A DNA stretch of 64,000 nt from Anthoceros angustus (taxonomy: Eukaryota > Streptophyta > Anthocerotopsida > Anthocerotales > Anthocerotaceae), in the NCBI GenBank assembly GCA_010909165.1, contig VJWM01000258.1, positions 124,001 through 188,000 of the forward strand, in the 5' to 3' direction. The notes under the pieces are model-generated. The model saw nothing but the letters and a program-made list of their open reading frames with translations. It was not told the DNA's origin and searched no databases. The first letter of the stretch is position 1; every line of letters begins with the position of its first letter. This document shows positions 1-11,283 of this stretch, piece by piece. Both the position numbers and the translations under genes were made by a program.

Positions 1-651
1 TGTTGCAATCTTGTTGCAATCTTGAGAGAGGACAAAAGCACCTCTCACTTCATCTCAACATAATTGCAACACCATTGCAACATGGTTGCAACAAACGCTC
101 GGTTTGGTTTCCAAGCCAAAGTGTAACAAGAGGCCCAAAAAGTGTTACATGACCCCAGAATTGCAACATAAGTGTTACATCCAGGGGTCCAAATCTTAAC
201 ATAAAGTGTAACATGGGCTGCCATTTCTAGTAGGGCATGTGGCATGTGGATGGGCATGGACATAAGGATTTGTCCATATATATTAATCATAGAATATTAG
301 GTTAACATACAAAAGGGACAAAGGGATATTCATAGCATAGATATTTAGATATTATCTAGCAGGCTGATATCGAGGTAAAGGAAATATGATAGCGAGATAA
401 AGGGCAGCCATGGCCTATATATGTAGGGCCTGGGGGCCATTTAGAACTTGGATCAGCAGATGTTATCACTGTCTGATAGATTATCTTATTGATAATAAAG
501 GCAGACATACTTGTCCCACATCTTTTCCCCTTTCCTTGCATCTTGTTGGGTGTGTTAGCATCCCGGGTGGCTGGGAGCACTTTTCATTATTCGAGGGATT
601 AGGATTTTACCAACTTCTTCTTTTTTGTTTTGTGGCTTTGGTATTTTACCA
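1..651. other. 5' flank of the AT-hook gene, no gene seen
   Basis: No convincing coding exon is visible on either strand. Bases 1-290 are AT-rich and carry scattered repeats of a 'ttgcaac'/'gtgtaaca' type word on both strands. The 100 bases before the start codon at 652 are T-rich, as in a leader or intron end. An in-frame non-ATG extension to 625 exists, but I see no reason to use it. Confidence 0.4.
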
Positions 652-2244
652 ATGGATCTAGAAGCTGCAGCGCCTAGCTCTGAGGAAGTGACGATAGCTG
701 CAGCTGGCAACCCGAGCTCTAAAGGAGCCGCAGCTGCGCAAATTCCCCATCGCCGTCGCGGTCGTCCATTGGGGTGGAGGAAGAAACTTGCACCGGTGGA
801 TTCCAAAGCTAATCCTGGAGTTGCAGGAGCTGGAACAATTGCAGGTGGATCTCAAGGAGAGGCCAGAGCAGCTGTCGAGCAAGAGAAAGAAGTTTCCCTC
901 AAGCGTCGGGGGCGCCCCAACAGATCCAAGAACAAGCCCATCAACTTAGAGGACGGAGGTAAGCCAGATGCTGGGCTTCCCAAAGGATCTAAGGACAAGC
1001 CCGCAGAGGTAGGGGATGTTGCCCACCATGATTTGCAGCATCCCATTCCTGAAGCTGAAGTCGACAATGCCCCGCTTGCTGAAAGTACCGGTCCCGAGGA
1101 GCACAAGCGAAGGAGGAAGAATGAGGAGATGGAGGAAGGTGGCGCTTTGCATGGCCAGGTAAGTCCAAGGAGTATAGAAGCTCCTGGAACCGACAACGAA
1201 GGGGACACATGCGCAATGGAGCATACAGATTATGTTTGGGCAAGGAATGAACTTGCTTGCAGAGAATCGGAGATGTTGAATCGCATAGAATGCTACATGA
1301 TGGGTGATGGTGATTTGGAGCTGAGTGATTTGGAGCCGAAAATTACAGGGCACACGGAGCCAGGGCCAGGTTCTTCGCCTTCTTCTGCAGAGCCGGAGAG
1401 CTTGAGCTTGTGTGAAGGTCTTGATGGTGATGGGAATGTGATTCCCCGCTTCTTGGCATCCACAGGTCCAGAAGGGGATGCGACAGCTTCAGCCAACCCG
1501 AGGAATGCAGAAGCCGCGACTAGTGTGACAATGCCCCGGCGCCGCGGTCGACCCAAAGGGTCTAGGAACAGACCCAAGGCACTAGGGGACCCCGCCAGAG
1601 CCACTGGTGATGTCCAAGGCCAGCATTTGGATATCCCCTTGAAGAAGAGCATCATGAGGGGTATCCCCTTGAAGTGGGCTGATCTGGTTCTTGAAGCTCG
1701 GAAATGTAGTATGCAGGATGGCGTTCAGGGTAATGAGAGGCCATTCAGCAAGCATGCGGCTGTTTTTAACCAACAGGTCATTCAAGAGGATGTCAACTGG
1801 GTTGGGAATGAGGGAATTAATCCTGATCAAGGTCTTCAGGACGAGGATAATCGGAATCAGGATAACCTTGAAGCCGATCTGAATTTAACAACGTCGGTCA
1901 CGGGTTCAGCTGTCAACTTGAATTCCACTGCTGTGCTATTTCTTGAAGCTCGGAACCTTAGGAAACAGGGTGGCGTTCAGGGTTATGAAGGATCATGCGG
2001 GCAGCATGCTGCTGTTCACCTAGAGACCATTCAAGTGGGTGCTCAAGGGGTTGGGAATGAGGGAATGGATCCTAATCAAGCTATTCAGGACGAGGATATT
2101 GAAGACTATTGGAATCCGACAATGTTGCTGAAGGTATTTAGAGCTTCAGGTTGTCCCCCTTTACATATCGAGAATTTCCTTTGTCAAGAATCTTACTTGT
2201 CAGCATGGAACAGGTGTGGCCACCTCGGATGGAGCAGGATTTGA
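652..2244 (+). CDS. AT-hook DNA-binding protein, C-terminus probably truncated
   Basis: A 530-residue, hydrophilic, low-complexity protein. Three AT-hook cores are visible: RRRGRP near residues 34-39, KRRGRP near 84-89 and RRRGRP near 296-301. Each is followed by a basic R/K-x-K/R-x-K/RP tail, and a degenerate GSKDKP copy lies near 112-117. AT-hooks bind the minor groove of AT-rich DNA, so a nuclear chromatin or transcription role is likely. No PPC/DUF296 domain is seen, so it is not a typical AHL protein. Residues about 345-400 and 427-482 are a diverged internal duplication sharing LEAR, GVQG, HAAV, GNEG and QDED words. The start is the first in-frame ATG. The stop lies where the 2241 repeat begins, so the true 3' end may be lost, or reached by splicing at a GT near 2134. 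A TE-derived origin is possible. Confidence 0.6.
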   Translation: MDLEAAAPSSEEVTIAAAGNPSSKGAAAAQIPHRRRGRPLGWRKKLAPVDSKANPGVAGAGTIAGGSQGEARAAVEQEKEVSLKRRGRPNRSKNKPINLEDGGKPDAGLPKGSKDKPAEVGDVAHHDLQHPIPEAEVDNAPLAESTGPEEHKRRRKNEEMEEGGALHGQVSPRSIEAPGTDNEGDTCAMEHTDYVWARNELACRESEMLNRIECYMMGDGDLELSDLEPKITGHTEPGPGSSPSSAEPESLSLCEGLDGDGNVIPRFLASTGPEGDATASANPRNAEAATSVTMPRRRGRPKGSRNRPKALGDPARATGDVQGQHLDIPLKKSIMRGIPLKWADLVLEARKCSMQDGVQGNERPFSKHAAVFNQQVIQEDVNWVGNEGINPDQGLQDEDNRNQDNLEADLNLTTSVTGSAVNLNSTAVLFLEARNLRKQGGVQGYEGSCGQHAAVHLETIQVGAQGVGNEGMDPNQAIQDEDIEDYWNPTMLLKVFRASGCPPLHIENFLCQESYLSAWNRCGHLGWSRI

Positions 2245-2983
2245 GCATGGAAAACATTTCTCCAAGGTTATTGAATATGAGTTCTTCAATGCGTTCAATT
2301 AGTTGTGCTGATTCCTTCACACATTCTTGGCAAAACCTTAATTAGTTGTGCTGATTCCTTCACACATTCTTGGCAAAACCTTTTCTGTCTCAAAGCTTAA
2401 TATGTCCTCCCGGTCATTATTCTCCCTGCTATTATCTTGACCATTGTTATTGGCCATGTCAAGGTCATTGGCCATAATGCTTACTCTATATGGTCCGGCT
2501 AGCCTTTTCTTTGCTTAAATCTTGTGTTGCCACGTTTGAGCATGCTAAGTACACTTATAACGAATATATACTTTAAACATATAGTATAGATCCTCTTTGA
2601 GTATCACGCACATGTCCTCATCTTCATAATCGAGCCTACATGGTTGGGTATCCAATAGATCTTTATGTCCTTACTTATAATAAACTCTAAATAATAAAAC
2701 ACTTAAAAAGCTTTTTATATCTAGAAGAATACTCCCACTTTGTGAAGATATTAATTATGATAAAACTTAGGGATATAAAAAATTCGGAGTTAAAAAATAA
2801 AGACTCCAGAGTCATTTTGGTACATCTTTATATAAAAACTCAGGTGCTCCGCATAAGCATTCACCATCACCTGTAATTAACTTTTGACAATGGCCTCGAC
2901 CCGCTGAGGCGAGCTTCTTTCAACCTCCGGTTTCCGTGTCACTCTCTCCCGACTTGAAAATACGCGGCATTGCATTCCCCTTG
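2241..2983 (+). repeat. Direct repeat copy A (~0.74 kb, LTR-like)
   Basis: This block matches 5361-6062 in the same orientation with many scattered differences. Shared landmarks include a start like gagcatggaaaacattt, an AT-rich middle, and an end at a 'gacttgaaaatacgcggcattgcat' type stretch. A 42-bp piece around 2299-2382 is tandemly doubled in this copy only. The pair could be old LTRs, but no primer-binding site, polypurine tract or clear TG...CA ends are evident. Confidence 0.75.
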
Positions 2984-3112
2984 CGGCATAATCCCTGTAA
3001 GCATGTCCACTGTCGTCGGCAAACATTGATTGTTATCGGCCTGATTTGCTTGACCTGTGCAATTCTCCCGGCCACCATATTTCTGCCTCTCTAGCCCTAT
3101 GTCCGGTTCTAG

Positions 3113-3283
3113 AAGCGAGTATGGAAAACATGTCTCCAAGGTTATTGAAGAGTATTCCATAATTGAATATGCCGCGGAAGGTTAGTACACTTAGGGCTCT
3201 AGAATTGTTGAATCCTATATGAATGCCCTACATTAAGGTTTACGTAGGGTTTAGGGTGACCTATGCTGAGTGGGTAACTAGGT
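3113..3283 (+). repeat. Left inverted repeat of the 3113-5346 element
   Basis: Begins aagcgagtatgg and runs inward to a telomere-like 'gtagggtttagggtgacc' word and then 'gctgagtgggtaa'. It pairs with 5178-5346. Confidence 0.8.
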
Positions 3284-4945
3284 GCGGGGTGTAGTCTATA
3301 GTGCGGTGCACGGTATATGGAGCGCGGTGCGGTCTGCGGTGGGGCATGTCCTAGGGGTTCAGGGCTTGCTTTGGGCCTCTATGGCTCTGTCGCGCTAAGC
3401 ATGGGGTGTTGGGGTTGATATCGCAGTAGGCATGGGGTGAAGAAAGTCGCAATGAGGACATGATTTTGGGTTTTTGGTGCGGTGGCTGTGGTGGGTGGTG
3501 TGGAGGAGGTCGCGGTTATTTTATTTTTGTTGATTTTTTGAGGTTATGGTTTCTATTGTCGGTAAGCGTAAAACAGTTAAATATGTAGACAACAGGGTAT
3601 CGATATTGGAGACTAGATAGATTAAGTAGTATTGAGGATAAATATGAAGATAACATGGTATCTATGAGAGAGACTAGAGTACATAATATTGAGGTGGAGA
3701 ATATTTCCTTAAAGGAAAAATTTGAGTCTCTTTTGGCTAAGCACCAATCTTTGACGTGGACTCAGAGAGGACGAGGGGGATGAGGAGGGTTAGGAGGACG
3801 AGGAGGATGAGGTCAATTCCATAATAGATTATCTTATAAATAAGAGATTTGATAGTCAAGATGCTATCCTTAGAAAATTGCAACAGGATCTTAATTCGGC
3901 AAGCTCATTGGCTAAAGATTTTGAGGCGTCTTTCCAGGTCAATTTTGATTCATTGCTTTTGCAAGTAAATGCCTTGCAAATTCCTATTCCTTGTGTGGGT
4001 TGCTTGTCGAAGGCAGAATTTGTACCTAGTTTGGAAGGCTATAAGAAGGTTATTCTTGAGTTTATATATGTCTAGAGGGAAGAAATGCATAGTTATATGA
4101 CCAAAAAGTTATAGGGTTTAGACGATCAAGTTGAAAGATTCTCTCGAAAAGGTTGGTGGAGCAAGGGTTACAAAATGAAGTTTTTTCACGGACCATGGAG
4201 AAGAATTTATGGTCCATAAATTCGGAAAATCATTTCACTTCAATGGAACAAGTTTTACCTACATATTTGGGTTACTGAAAAAAACCTCATGGGGGTTAAT
4301 GATCCCCCTACTCCTTCTTGTCATGGTGGCAACACAGTATTAGAAGTTGTTTCTAAAACGGCGGACCGTGCTTTGAACTTAAGAATTTCTGGTCTTGGTA
4401 ATGACATTGTTGCACCACTTATGGCTGCAAAGGAGTTTCTCAATAGGCTAGAGGTCGTTGTGGTCGTTCCTTGAGCCTTCTAGCTTGGAAAGGATCCTAG
4501 AAGAGAGCGCATATTGATTATGACTTTTCACTCTATGGATGATCGTCTTCTGGTTGTGAAGGCTAGGTCTATGTTACGGACGATCATGTCAAGGCATACT
4601 CCACACAACTTCATCAACAACAGCCCTCACCTCCATCTTCCAATCAGCCTGCATCATAGCCTCCGCTCGGCTGGGGCCACCATGATCGATACATCGATTC
4701 TAGGGCGTCACAACACATGACCCTCTCCTAGCTGCATTCATGCATATCACCCAACAAATCCACCTCGATCGTCAGTCTAGGTGGCGACTCAAAACACACT
4801 ATACAAGGACACGAGATCGGTCAACTCCAAAACAAGAATCCACCTTTTGTTTTGGTGACCGCCGTTTCATCATAAAAACCCCACAAGGAACACCTGCCGG
4901 TGGTGGGGGCGATTTCGACTCTAATTTAGGACTTCAAACAAACTT

Positions 4946-5085
4946 GCCCAACCGGCTGAAGATTGTTATTTGCCCAACCGCTGAAGATTGTTATTTGCCC
5001 AATGAAGATAGTTATTATTTGCCCAACCGCTGAAGATTGTTATTTGCCCAATGAAGATTGTTATTTGCCCAACCGGGCTGAAAGA
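4946..5085 (+). repeat. Short minisatellite, ~25-bp unit, about five copies
   Basis: Repeated phrases 'gaagattgttatttgccca' alternate with 'accgct' or 'at' spacers. Copies differ by small indels. It lies just inside the right inverted repeat. Confidence 0.8.
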
Positions 5086-5177
5086 TTGATTGCCTTTGCA
5101 CCAGCAGATTTTCTCATATGGTCTATTATGTTTGCTTCCTCCTAGCTGCCACTATCTGAAAAAATATTGTGCTCATC

Positions 5178-5346
5178 CTACTTACCCACTCAGCATAGGT
5201 CACCCTAAACCCTACATAAACCTTAATGTAGGGCATTCATATAGGATTCAACAATTCTAGAGCCCTAAGTGTACTAACCTTCCGCGGCATATTCAATTGT
5301 GGAATACTCTTCAGTTACCTTGGAGACATGTTTTCCATACTCGCTT
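5178..5346 (-). repeat. Right inverted repeat of the 3113-5346 element
   Basis: Reverse complement of 3113-3283. It includes a telomere-like caccctaaaccctac word. Its outer end and the start of direct repeat copy B (5361) form a hairpin-like palindrome across about 5317-5386. Confidence 0.8.
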
Positions 5347-5360
5347 GTGCAATAGAATTC

Positions 5361-6062
5361 GAGCATGGAAAACATTTCTCCAAGTTTATTGAATATGAGT
5401 TCTTCGATGCGTTCAATTAGTTGTGCTGATTCCTTCACACATTCTTGGCAAAACCTTTTATGTCTCAAAGCTTAATGTGTCCTCCCGGTCATTATTCTCC
5501 ATGCTATTGTCTTGTTGTTATTGGCCATAATGCTTACTCTACATGGTCCGGCTAGCCTTTTCTTTGCTTGAATCTGGTGTTGCCACGTTTGAGCATGCTA
5601 AGTACACTTATAACGGATATATACTTTAAACATATAGTATAGATCCTCTTTGAGCATCATGCACATGTCCTCATCTTCATGACTGAGCCTACATGGTTGG
5701 GTATTCGGTAGATCTTTATGTCCTTCCTTATATTAAACTCTAAATAATAAAACAATTAAAAAGATTTTTATATATAGAAGTATAGTCACACTTTGTGAAG
5801 ATATTTATTATGATAAAAATTTAGGATATAAAAAATTCAGAGTTAAAAAATAAAGACTCCTGAGTCATTTTGGTACATCTTTATATATGAACTCCGGTGC
5901 TCCGCATAAGCGTTCACCGCCACCTGTAATTAACTTTTGACAGCGGGCCTCGACCCGTTGAGGCAGAGCTTCTCTTTCGAACCTCCGGTTTCGGCATCCG
6001 GGTCACTCTCTCTCTCCCTCCGATCTCTCCCGACTTGAAAATACGCGGCATTGCATTTCCTT
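5361..6062 (+). repeat. Direct repeat copy B (~0.7 kb, LTR-like)
   Basis: Second copy of the block at 2241-2983. It lacks the 42-bp internal doubling but carries extra bases near 5960-6020. The spacing between the two copies is about 3.1 kb from start to start. Confidence 0.75.
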
Positions 6063-6604
6063 TCCGGTGGAGCTCGACGCATGGGAGGCGCTTACTGACG
6101 CTGTTTAGGGCCTGTCGCTGCTTTCTTTCCTTCCAGGTTTGTGGCTGCTGTGATTTGTCTTGCCTCCCTCTTGCCAGAATAGGTCTCGGAAGGTGCATGG
6201 TACACTGATCACGGGCACAGCGTCTGCCATGCAGGCTGAGAGCGCGAGCAGGTGATTGTTTGTTTACTGCCAGGCAAGTCTGAGATCGTTTCTGGATGGG
6301 GATGAACCCGCCAGCTTGCAACCACGGTGGCGGAGTTTACAGATTTGGTAATGCTTCACAGAGCGCCGGAGGTGTGCGAAAGTGCATGGTAGCGTAGGCG
6401 CAGGGTCACTGAAATCTTGGCTGTGTGTCGAGAGGTCTTTTGGAAGTAGCGTTGACGGGGAGCAAGAAAATTGGCGGACAGCTAGAGGCATTGTCGAACT
6501 GGCAGTGTTGCTGGGAAGTGCATTTGCCGTTAGGGATGTGTGGGCGGATGACTTGATTTTGAAGATTGCGTGGGAGGTGGCGGTGCTGGAAGGCTGCTGG
6601 GGAG

Positions 6605-6686
6605 TTCTGTGCGCTTGGGTACCGAGGGGTTGGGGTTGGGGTTGGGGTTCGGGGTTCGGGTGGGGTGGGGGCTGGGGAGGGTGCTG
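6605..6686 (+). promoter_or_regulatory. G-run tract upstream of the SNARE gene, possible G-quadruplex
   Basis: Five or more GGGG runs separated by TT or TTC lie on the + strand about 70-150 bp before the NPSN start codon. The pattern could fold into a G-quadruplex and resembles a TTGGGG telomere-type array. Any role in transcription is inference. Confidence 0.45.
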
Positions 6687-6756
6687 AGGTCTCACCACGC
6701 TGGATAAGGGGTGGGCGCTTTGTGCGCTTGGACGAGTGGCATCGCCATCTCGGGAG

Positions 6757-9700
6757 ATGGCGGGATTTGAATTAAGTCCGCAGCTGGCGGATCTCGACGG
6801 CCAGCTGACGGACCACTTCCGATTTCTCACGTACGAATCTGCTCTGACCTGAATTTAGTGTGCATGCAGCCACTTTTGGCCACGTAGCCTCTTGAATCTT
6901 GTGTTTTGCTGGATATTGTACTAGAATGCAGTTGATTACGGGGCTGTTCAGCTTAAGTCTCAGCTACATGTTTCTCTCTCAAACCTTGATGAGGAATTTC
7001 TGATACAAGTTTGCATCATTGATGTGTCAGCGCTTGCCTTCATAGAATGGACTGCATCAGTTTTTTTTGGGTCCGTATTTTTGTGGTTCCCTAGGGTTTA
7101 CCCCTTTTCTGTGACATTTGCCAGGACTGGTTTCCAAAAATTGGATAAGATCAAAGATGAGAAGCGACAGAGTAAGCAGCTCGAGGAGCTCACAGCCAAA
7201 ATGCGTGAATGCAAAAGGTATGCTTTTTTGACATCTGGCAGGTCGGATTCCTCGAATTTCGTCCTGGGATGGCCTCTGTACTCGCAGGCTTGAGAGCTTG
7301 GGCTGCCTACTTTCCCGCTAAAGTGCTACTGGTGCTGGATTGTTGTACTCAGGCTCATTAAGGAATTTGATAGAGAGATCAAGGAAGAGGACTCTAAAAA
7401 TACTCCTGAGATGAACAAGCAGCTTAATGAGAAGAAGCAGTCACTTGTGAGTACTGCAGATGGTGTTGCACTTCTTTTATGTCAAGTCTGCTTTGAACGG
7501 TCTCTTCCCTTGTCCCTGCTTTTCTGTAGCATGCATCTATGGTGATCTTTTAATCATACGCTCTTGGTTGCTTGTACAGATCAAAGAGCTCAACTCATTT
7601 GTTGCCCTGAGGAAAACGTACTCTTCTCCCTTATGCCCTGTCTTTTGTTGCCACTGGTCTTATTAATTCAGAATCTTTGGCGGCCCTATCTGAGTCTAGC
7701 AGTGGTCACCCCATCTATGGTGAACTATCTGCCGCGTAGGGCCTAGATGAAAGCTGGCTAGAAGATGATGGTTAGTGATACCTGACTTTCCACCATATAT
7801 GTTAGCGACATTCGGTTAGTGTGACTGTAGTCTTGGACGGCCCTATCTGAGTCTAGCAGTGGTCCCCTTATCCATGGTGGATTATCTGTCGCATGGGGCC
7901 TAGATCAAGGCCTGCCTAGAAGATGATGGTTTGTTTTACCTGACTTTCCTCCATATATGTTAGCAACATTTGGTTCCTGTGACTGTAGTGTTGGACGGCC
8001 CTCTCTGAGTCTAGCAGTGGTCTCCCTATTCACCGTGTATCATTTGCCGCATGGGGCCTGTATCAAGGCCTGCCTAGAGGAAGATTGTTAGTTTTATCTG
8101 ACTTTCCACCATATATGTTAGCAACATTTGGCTCCTGTGATGGTAAGCTTAGACGGCCCTATCTGAGTCTAGCAGTGTTCCCCTTATCTATGGTGGATTT
8201 TCTGCCGCATAGGGCCTATATCAAGGCCTGTTAGAAGATGATGGTTAGTGTTACCTGACTTTCCACCATATACATTGGCTACACATGGTCCATCTGAGTC
8301 CACAGGGGTCCCCTTTTTCTTGTGAACAATCTAGTATTGTTATTGGTACCTGACTTCTCACCAGATACATTGGCTAAACATAGGTTTTGCAAGACTAGTG
8401 AGGCCGTGTATGTGTCTAGCAGAGTCTCCTTATGCATGGTTGATTGCTTCCCGCCTGTAAGGTTTGGAAAACTCTGTTGTCAATTCTTGTCAATTCTTGT
8501 CAATTCTTCTTGTAGCCTAAACTAATTTAGGGCTTTGGTCACTGAGTGGTGTGAGTCATTCCTGACTGTAATATACCAGCTATACTTTACTCTCCATTGT
8601 ACTACGTGGGTGCCGTGCCCGTGGTATGGAGGCTACGAGGGACTGACATGTACTGTTGGCCTTGTCAAAGCTTATGTTCCCGATGACCATGGGATGATGA
8701 GATTATATGCCAGAGATTCTCATGGTCTTATCGGGCTTGGTTGCAGGTATACAAGTACACTGGGAAACAAGAAGGACCAGTTGTTGGAGGGGGGAACGAG
8801 TGGTGAACCTTTGGCTGATCCAAATGTTCGAATGGCTTCGAGTAAGTTGGTCTGCTCCTCCTCTTGGTTGTTTGTGGCGTATCTAGGACTTATCTTTGAC
8901 ACAGTTTGCACGAGGATCATGGTAAGGTGGCTCGCTCATAGATCCTGTTGAATTTGTAGCAATGTCAAATCAGGAATTGATTGATGGTGGGAGAAAGCAG
9001 ATGGATGAGACTGACCAAGCAATTGACCGGGCTAAGAAAGTGAGCAAGTTGTAAGCTGTCGCAAATTCAGTGCATGGTTGGCGCATGTGGGAGAAGCTCA
9101 TCTGAGTCTTTGGGCTTCTCATTTTTTCAGGTTGTTGAGGATACTATCAATGTGGGTGCACAGACGGCAGCGACACTCAAGTCTCAGGTATTTATGGCTT
9201 ACCAGGCATCTGATGCTGAGTTTACTTCCAAAGACCTGGTCCATCTTGATTGCCGATCTACTTGGTTGTGTGGATAGTGAAGTTCTTGCACAGAATTTTA
9301 GCCCCCTCTAATTCACTGTCCGTCTTGACAGACGGAGCAAATGGGAAGGATTGTGAATGAGCTTGATACCATTTCCTTCTCCATAAAGAAGGCCTCACAG
9401 CTTGTGAAGGAGATCGGTAGGCAGGTATATATGCTTTCATAGCTCGGGTCCAGTGCACAAAATCCTCACAGTTGCGAGAATGAGGCAAACAAGGGGAAAC
9501 GTGTTGTGGTGCATGGAGAAATGGCTATAGATTATGGCGGTTGTGCTAATTCTGTTGCAACTGTGGTTACCTTTGAGCAGCTGGCTACCGACAAGTGTAT
9601 TATGCTGTTTCTTTTGCTGATCGTTGCTGGAGTAATCGCCATCATTGTTGTCAAGGTACCCGCGTGCTGTTTGTTGAAGGTTTCTGTGTATTGCATTAGC

Positions 9701-9870
9701 CTTGTTTGTATCGGGGTGTGACCTCATTGTTCGGTATTGCTGATGTGGTGGTTTGGTTGCGATGTCAGATTGTAAATCCCAATAACAAAAACATTCGGTC
9801 ACTTCCGGGTTTGACTCCCCCTGCCAGCAATTCCCGCAAATTATTGTCGGCCTTGCTTGATCTGGAGTGA
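6757..9870 (+). CDS. NPSN: Novel plant SNARE (NPSN-type Qb-SNARE)
   Basis: Ten exons join in frame: 6757-6830, 7125-7217, 7353-7446, 7580-7617, 8747-8841, 8960-9039, 9131-9187, 9332-9424, 9581-9655 and 9769-9870. They give 266 residues, the usual NPSN length. The order is an N-terminal helical region (GFQKLDKIKDEK, LIKEFDREIK, KELNSFVALRK), the signature MSNQELIDGG, a SNARE helix (TEQMGRIVNELDTISFSIKK, then LVKEIGRQ), a tail anchor (LATDKCIM followed by about 18 hydrophobic residues) and the IVNPNNK tail. NPSN proteins are Qb-SNAREs at the plasma membrane and forming cell plate, where they pair with KNOLLE-type syntaxins in Arabidopsis. The ATG at 6757 begins a short exon whose phase joins exactly. 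Intron 4 is unusually long (1.1 kb) because of a minisatellite. Confidence 0.93.
7678..8330 (+). repeat. ~157-bp minisatellite in the long NPSN intron
   Basis: At least four copies start with a 'cggccctatctgagtctagc' type phrase near 7681, 7838, 7996 and 8153. A decayed copy starts near 8288 and possibly a fifth fragment near 8395. Each unit also has a conserved 'cctgactttccaccatatat' segment. The array accounts for most of the 1.1-kb intron; the other introns of the gene are mostly 100-160 bp. Confidence 0.85.
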
Positions 9871-11283
9871 GCTATGTAGCAGGAGCCAGCGCCTGGTTTG
9901 CTATTGGTTTCCAGAAGTGTCCCCTGGCATGGTTTAGAGGCGTGGGTGCTGACACCAGTTGGCCAAGGAATAAGATGGTGTGCCGCCCTTCCTTCGGCAC
10001 TTCTTCGCCAATTGCAGGAAGAGTAGCATATATGGATTGCATCTGTTGCGGTGGCAAGTGTCGTTGCCCTAGGGTGTACGAGCAGGTGGTGAGTGAGTGA
10101 TTTTGGTCTGACCACTCAAGTTGCAGCGCGCTACAAGATGAGTGGAAGCCTCCCAGCCCTCGCCACCGGCTCTGCATGAAGCGGACGAAGATGAATCCAC
10201 ATTGGTTGTTGTGTTACAATATTTGAGGATCCTGAAGTATCGCTCCTTGCCTTGGGGCTAGAGCGCTGTTGTTAGGGAGGAAGACTAATCCTTGAGGGAT
10301 TCAATTCTTATTGCCAATGAAGGCTAGCCACAATCGCCAGATATGGGTCTCGTGTTTTGAGAGGCCGTGGTGTCGGTGCTGGCTTTTGATTTGAAGTGGC
10401 ATATCATGCGGCAGCGGCAGCAGTAGGAGCAGCAGCAGGAGCAAGGCTGGCCTCTGCCGGATCATTTTATCCGGGCCGGGCCGGGGCCCGACAGCTCGTG
10501 TTAACTTTACTCCTTGCGGTTTGCGCGGCGGGAGTCGCCTGGCGTGTTTCCCTGTTTCCTGGCACGCATTATAGGAAGGTGTGATAGGTTACGTAATGCA
10601 CTCTATTTTTGTGATGATGAATCTCTTGATCAGTGAAATAAGGATCTGGTGAGCAGCCTGTGTTTAAGGCTGACAGCCTCGGAAGGTCGGCCCTCCGCAG
10701 AAGGAGGAAGACGCACATTCTGGAAGGTATGACTTTGACAACCAGGAGAGGGGGTGGTGGCAATTTCTCAAACGCGGCGAGCAAGAGCATTTATGATCCT
10801 TTGCGATAATGCTGCGCTGCCTGCGCAGCATGTTGGGCTGCGCGCCCCAAGTTGCGGTGATTAAACCAGTCGGCTTTGTCGCATCCCAGAGGCGGCTGAC
10901 AGAGGGTGCCTCGTAGGACCAGGCTGCCGCGCTGCCGCTGTTTCATTGCGGCGTGAAGCTTCAACGGTTTGCCTCCCCATTTTCCGATGCGGGAAACGGG
11001 GAGCGGCATTATGGGAAGAAATGAATTCGGCGGCGGTGACGAAGCCTCGCGAGTCCCTCCCCTCTTAATGCCCCCACTGCCGCCGCGGCCCGGTTCAGGC
11101 TTCCCTCCATTTTCTTTGCTTACCTTGGGAAGGCCCCCGCGTGCTCCTGCCATTCTTCACAATTTCTCCCTTCCACCTTCACCTTCCCCTTCCACGGGCC
11201 CGAGTATCTGCCCCCCAGCCCCCTTCCCATGTTGCAGGCCGACGCAAGCGGCTGGTGGCTGCTGCAGGCCCTGGCCGATCGCC
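9871..11283. other. Intergenic region after NPSN, no certain gene
   Basis: Bases 9871-10390 look like 3' UTR and spacer. An open stretch at 10396-10584 encodes an Ala-rich 62-residue peptide with a hydrophobic core, but I cannot support it as a gene. From about 10800 GC content rises toward the next gene, as in a promoter region. Confidence 0.4.

Larger units (their letters stand above)
3113..5346. mobile_element. Element with ~170-bp terminal inverted repeats, decayed
   Basis: Bases 3113-3283 are the near-perfect reverse complement of 5178-5346, giving inverted ends of about 170 bp around 1.9 kb of interior. The interior has only short open stretches (3878-4075, 4289-4474, 4514-4720), in which I recognise no transposase, integrase or reverse transcriptase. 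They may be remnants of a once longer ORF. Long inverted ends with a non-coding interior suit a non-autonomous Mutator-like or foldback DNA transposon. No clean target-site duplication is visible at the borders. The outer ends also resemble the start of the flanking direct repeats, so the nesting order is unclear. Confidence 0.55.

Noticed and set aside
2241-6062. Complete LTR retrotransposon
   Set aside because: The direct repeats are LTR-like in size, but no gag-pol domains, primer-binding site or polypurine tract is visible, and the interior has long inverted ends instead.
6264-6830. 188-residue minus-strand Pro/His-rich frame before NPSN
   Set aside because: Antisense of the G-run array and of NPSN exon 1; low complexity only.
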